DNA of 64,000 bases from Ricinus communis (taxonomy: Eukaryota > Streptophyta > Magnoliopsida > Malpighiales > Euphorbiaceae), in the NCBI RefSeq assembly GCF_019578655.1, contig NC_063263.1:1922001-1986000 (forward strand), read 5' to 3'. Below the pieces are notes generated by a model. The model did not search any database and had not been told where the DNA came from. It saw only the letters and a list, made by a program, of their open reading frames with translations. The translations under genes were made by a program, and so were the position numbers. Below, one piece after another: positions 59,601 through 64,000 of this stretch (its first letter is position 1; each line of letters opens with the position of its first letter).

Positions 59601-60841
59601 GTGGAGAAAAAGAAAGGACAGAACTTGGGGCAATTCGGAAGCGGTGGAAGACCTTACATGTGAGACTCAAGGACTTCCTAGAAAATACTTTGCATCCTCA
59701 ACACTTTATGTTAAATTAAGAGATGTTCATGTTATGTTTTGCTGGGTGCAGGAAAAGAATCCTGAAAAAGAACGAAGGCAGGGAAGATGCCCACTGTCGC
59801 CGGAGGAAGTTGGTCTTATGTTGAGAGCATTGGGTTTTGGAAGTGATGTTCACATTTATGTGGCATCAGGTGAGGTATATGGAGGTGAAGAGACACTAGC
59901 ACCACTGAAGGCACTTTTTCCTAATTTCTATTCGAAAGATACTTTAGCCAGCAAGGATGAGTTGGCACCGTTTTCATCATTTTCTTCTCGCATGGCTGCA
60001 CTAGACTTCAGTGTTTGTGATGAAAGTGATGTCTTTGTCACCAACAACAACGGCAACATGGCTAAAATCTTAGCTGGACGAAGGTATGATTCTCATTCAT
60101 TTCATTATAGATGGAAAAACAATTTCAAGAACCTTATGATGTACCCTCGCAAACAAAGTTTACCTTGAAAATTTTCTGTACTCTTATGTTGTTTTTCTTT
60201 CACCAGAAGACAAACAGCTAGCTTTTTGGCACATTAAACCTACAGAGCCAAAAGTGAAGTATTAGCGGGCTCTAGATATGTCATTTCCCTAAATTCTGTT
60301 CTATCTCTGCAAATTTCTAATAATGATTCTGTAGCAGTCTTCAGAAATCGTTCATAGCTGTAGTTGCTCTCTTAGATTATATTATCAGCGATATTAATAA
60401 TTCCAATATTGTAGGAGATACTTTGGGCACAAGCCAACTATTCGGCCAAACTCTAAAAAACTTTACAAATTGTTCTTGAATCAACACAACATGACATGGG
60501 AAGAATTTGCCTCCAAAGTTCGGACTCATCAAATTGGCTTCATGGGGGAGCCAAATGAGGTGAAGCCTGGCAGGGGCGAGTTTCATGAGAACCCGTCATC
60601 ATGCATATGTGAGAATTCTGAAGCAAAGGCTGGAGAAGATCCAGTTAATCAGAGTGAGGTCTGGAGAGAAAAGAAGAGGATCGTGAGTGACGAGCGCCTA
60701 ACAGATTATGATCATGAGCAGGATGTATCTGACATGGATTACGTGGAGTATGGAAATGATGCTCTAGAGAAGGGTGATTCGTTTAGAAGTACCTTACCTA
60801 AGATGGATCCACCAGAGCTGGAGGAGTTGGTCTCTGACTAA
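55791..60841 (+). CDS. Plant O-fucosyltransferase family protein
   Basis: Type II membrane glycosyltransferase of the plant O-FucT (GT106/PF10250-type) family, expected in the Golgi and to use GDP-fucose; the acceptor is not known from sequence. Exons: 55791-55988, 56147-56206, 56311-56401, 57294-57370, 57953-58041, 58128-58311, 59110-59291, 59557-59659, 59752-60083, 60415-60841; GT-AG introns, 1743 nt, 580 aa plus stop. The N-terminus has a basic patch, a His-rich run (residues 20-25 and 28-30) and one membrane segment at about 34-54. The lumenal domain holds SGGLNQQRTG at 133-142, HLRFEPD from 292 (sugar-nucleotide site), and TNNNGNMAK near 425-433, all family landmarks. The C-terminal 70 residues after HENPSSCICEN are acidic and divergent. 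The start could be either of two adjacent ATGs (55791 or 55794). The exon 2 end has a second GT five bases downstream; the chosen site keeps the frame. No disruption is seen. Confidence 0.93.
56639..56672. repeat. (GA)n microsatellite in intron 3 of the O-fucosyltransferase
   Basis: About 17 GA units in the 0.9-kb third intron. Confidence 0.95.
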
Positions 60842-61474
60842 GAAATGAGACTGCTCTTTCATTGACAGAATGTTCTTAGGCTAACCACTGTTTCATCAGA
60901 TCTTTTGGTCTCCATTTCACCGCATATGGATTTGCTTCAGTCAGCATTATCTTCTCCAACAGGCGAAGAATGAAGATGCAATCTGTATATATAGATAGGA
61001 ATTGGCAAATGAGCGGTTTCAATTTCAAATATTTGTAAATGCTGGCATATGAGGATTACATGGTGCACTGAATTAGAGCTTCTTGTATTCTAGAAGCCAT
61101 TAATATTTGTGGCTGAGAAATATCTTGTTTCTAGGTTGGTAAATTCTTGCTGCAAGGCAGGATGGGTATAGAAGAGGAGCATGAATCTTGGAAAAGGCAA
61201 AAGACACTGTTTATGTTTTTCCATTTTTTAAAATTTAAATAGAAAATCATTGCTCTCGTAAGTAAACTTGTACGTTTTTGAATTGAAAGCGAAAATACAA
61301 AAGTTGAAATGCATCTTCATGTCCAGATTAGGATTTCTCTCTCAGCTTGTCCGAGAGAAATGCATGTTTTTTTAACTTTGTGATTAATAGAATGTCTGTA
61401 ATTTGACTATTTCTAATTTGCATCTGCTGTATTTTACATCTATACAAGAGACCTCTAACTTGCTACAGTGGATT
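60842..61474 (+). other. 3' UTR and downstream flank of the O-fucosyltransferase
   Basis: Composition stays gene-like to about 61200, consistent with a 3' UTR. No definite polyadenylation signal was assigned. No other gene is seen. Confidence 0.5.
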
Positions 61475-61569
61475 TTCAAGTTGAATAGGTTCTCTTTCTT
61501 TTACACATGTCACAAATATAATTCAAGTTGAATGAGTTCCTCTTTCTTCTACACATGTGACAAATATAA
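61475..61569. repeat. 47-bp tandem duplication
   Basis: Two adjacent copies, each TTCAAGTTGAAT then TTCTCTTTCTT/TTCCTCTTTCTT, TACACATGT and ACAAATATAA. Each includes CACATGT; in the second copy it forms the palindrome CACATGTG. Confidence 0.85.
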
Positions 61570-63000
61570 TTACAAGTTATAAACTGAGATGAAATTATTA
61601 TACCAGTTAAAAAGACCTTTTATATAGTTTATGGGCTTAATTTTATTAACTAATTTTAGTTTTATTAGATTATACTTAGATTTGTATTTAATTTAATTTT
61701 TTTCACTTATTATTTTTACAAAATTTCATAATATAATTTTGTGGTTCTATCAGTCAAAAATATTTTTGATTTTAGTCTTTAAAATTATTTATATTATTAT
61801 GACTCAAGATGCAATGGACTATATAAATAGAAAGTAATCAAGCTTATTTTTCAAAGATTAATGCAAAAATAAAATAAAATTGACATGCTAAAAATATTAG
61901 AATTAAATTAAATTAAATGGGTTAAAATTTGCTTATTTCAGTTTTAAAATAAATTATCATAGTGTAAATTCTATTAAATTTGTTTTTTTCATTTTTATAT
62001 ATAAAAAAGTAGAAATATTCATTAAATGGATTACTGCAAAAGAATAACGTACAGTTTTTTATCATTCAATTTATTCATAAATATTTTATTTACCAAACAT
62101 AGACTTAAACAATCATATCATGAGTTAAGATTTACTAATTCCTAACTATATTTGTTTTTTTTAAGAAAAAAAATAAATTTCATAAATAATGTTGTCCTTA
62201 AAATAATAAGATCTTAAACCTATCATTTGCCATGGCATCATAGATACAGATTTCTAAGGTAATGCCTAATTTGGCACTTGGGCAATTGTATAGTATCAAT
62301 CCTCATATCTAAACGTAACAGAAAGAATTAGGCGAAAGTCAGTTTTGCTTATTTAATTGGATAGACTGATTTGTAATACTCCCATTCTATCAATAATAGT
62401 AGGAGTAATAATTATAACAAAATGATAAAATTTTAATTGAATAAAATTTATTTATTTAATTTAAATTGAGTGATTTATACATAAATTATTATTTTAATAA
62501 AAAACTCATAATTATAATACAATTAGGGATAATATTTTGCGTTTTTAGTATTAAATCATAAAAGGTTGATTAGCTAATTTTATTGAATTTAATTAATTAA
62601 TTAATATTAATCAAGTATTGGAGTTATATTATTATGTAGGATATTAAAAAAAATTAATAAGTGAAGTAGTTTCAAATAGAGATTTATAGGAAAAGTACTA
62701 TTTTTTATATATTTATAATTAATTATGGGCATTTTGGTAGTGATACTATTATGATAGGGTAATTTAATCTTTTCACTTTTTTAATGATTATAAATTAATA
62801 TTTTAATATTAATTTTTAGACTTATTTGAAAGCATTCAAATTAGTTTTGGAGTGTTATGAAAATAACAGAAAATAAATAACCAAAACAATAATTAATGAG
62901 GACGAGATTTCGTTTTGTCGAGAAGCTTCCTTCTCCTTTGGGCTTTATTTTTTTCTTCATTTTGTTTTTTATTTAGGCATAAATGGTAGAAATAAATTTA
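61570..63000. other. AT-rich intergenic, no gene recognised
   Basis: No coding signal or defined repeat. Confidence 0.5.
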
Positions 63001-63320
63001 GGAAGAGAGACAGAGAGCATGGTCAGTGTCTATGGACAGAGGAGAAATAGACCAATTATTTAAGAAGCAGTGAGAAGAGTGAAAGAGAAGTTTCATTATA
63101 AGACACTTCCAAACGTTGATTCTCTTTCATCTGGCAGTAATAAAATGTTATTTGTTTCAAATGAATTTAAGAAAAAGAAGAAAAAAAAAAAAAAAGAAGG
63201 AAAAAACCAATAACAATAACAAACAAAGAAAAAATTAACAAAATGAAAAACAATAACAAACGAAATATAACAAAAATAGAAGAAGAAGAAGAAGAAACGA
63301 ATTACAAGAAGAAGAAAACA
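63001..63320. other. Purine-rich low-complexity region
   Basis: GA-rich and A-rich sequence with AAAAAG and GAA runs (63168-63200 and 63277-63297). The long Phe-rich frame on the minus strand is a product of this composition, not a gene. Confidence 0.6.
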
Positions 63321-63438
63321 AGTTTCAAAAGTCAGGATTAATAGTTTCAAATCTCTTCAATTTATGTTATATATGTTATAGTATATGGTAGATCCGGCTA
63401 AAACGTCGGTTTGAACTACGAAAATGAATAACCCTCAG

Positions 63439-63521
63439 TCAATGATAATAGTTTATGAACCAACTTGGAATCTCTTTTGATCAATAATAACTGTTCATGA
63501 ACCAACTGAAAATCTTAAAGG
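63439..63521. repeat. 42-bp tandem duplication with ATGAACCAAC motif
   Basis: TCAATGATAATAGTTTATGA and TCAATAATAACTGTTCATGA each continue ACCAACT(T/G)(G/A)(G/A)AATCT. Related AACC/GAACC phrases continue to the end of the window (CAATTCAAGCCGGTTCAG about 63551; GAACCCTGAACC at 63984), suggesting a repeat that runs past the edge. Confidence 0.65.
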
Positions 63522-64000
63522 GATATTGAATCTCAACTGGAACAACCAATTCAAGCCGGTTCAGTCCTTCAAAAATAATTAAATAAAAATAAAATCTGTA
63601 ATTTTAAATTTAATCTACTTATGAACTTATACTAAAATATTTACAAACATATTACTTGATACCATTTAAATATTTAGTTAAATTTAAGTTTAGATAATAC
63701 TTATTTAAAAAAGATAACAAATAAATACATAGCTATTATAATTAATGTTATGAAAAACAAATAAAAGGGTGTGATGAGTATTTATTTTTTTAATAAATTA
63801 CAGTTTTAATAATTCTTAAATTAAAATTTTCATTTCTTTTTCACTATCTCAGTCGAGAACCATACAACCAACCGTAACAAAATTATAATGAACCTGAACT
63901 GTAAATTGATTCTAAACTGTACAAACCTTAACTGTGAACCAAACTTTTTATGTGCAAGAAAATTCAAAGTTCAACTTCTAAATGAACCCTGAACCAGCGG

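Noticed and set aside
63096..63350. Phe-rich minus-strand frame of 84 codons
   Set aside because: Caused by A-rich and GAA-rich plus-strand sequence.

Overview
This window is nuclear DNA of a flowering plant, almost certainly a eudicot. It is strongly AT-rich, has genes split by GT-AG introns, and is packed with plant LTR retrotransposons, Mutator-like and CACTA remnants, LINE pieces and MITEs. The two best-conserved proteins (a GPAT9-type acyltransferase and a plant O-fucosyltransferase) read like Euphorbiaceae (castor-bean-like) sequences; that placement is inference from recall, not from a search. No rRNA, tRNA, CRISPR or organellar genes were seen.

Three intact host genes could be assembled exon by exon, and each closes in frame. 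(1) A GPI-anchored LysM receptor-like protein of the LYM2/CEBiP type, minus strand, 11707-14846, 4 exons, 361 aa. (2) GPAT9, an ER sn-glycerol-3-phosphate acyltransferase, minus strand, 22875-30101, 12 exons, 375 aa. (3) A plant O-fucosyltransferase (GT-B type II membrane protein), plus strand, 55791-60841, 10 exons, 580 aa. They act in unrelated processes (chitin perception, membrane/storage lipid synthesis, Golgi glycosylation) and share no operon-like organisation.

The rest is mostly transposon debris. 1635-10885 is a decayed Ale/Retrofit-like Copia element that contains a Mutator-like element (transposase on the minus strand, about 2.9-6.75 kb, with several inactivating lesions) and a 0.4 kb MITE. 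805-1445 and 16415-17030 are two copies of one dispersed repeat. 30177-31658 is a non-autonomous element with long terminal inverted repeats (TIRs) and a near-perfect target duplication; it lies only about 75 bp upstream of the GPAT9 start codon. A 1.6 kb TIR element lies in the last GPAT9 intron. 32760-37460 is a broken SIRE-like Copia element. 37626-38302 is a MITE that carries a GC-rich 21-bp repeat array. 40.5-42.17 kb is a CACTA remnant. 42.3-45.8 kb is a run of non-autonomous TIR elements, one with a perfect 9-bp target duplication. 50.4-54.6 kb is a chain of truncated Copia, Gypsy-LTR and LINE pieces. 54.6-55.2 kb is a degenerate AT-rich tandem repeat.

No plainly novel protein system is visible. 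The observations most worth a second look are the TE insertion forming the GPAT9 upstream region, the long-TIR family cluster, the MITE with the 21-bp array, and two GC-richer promoter-like islands that have no recognisable gene.
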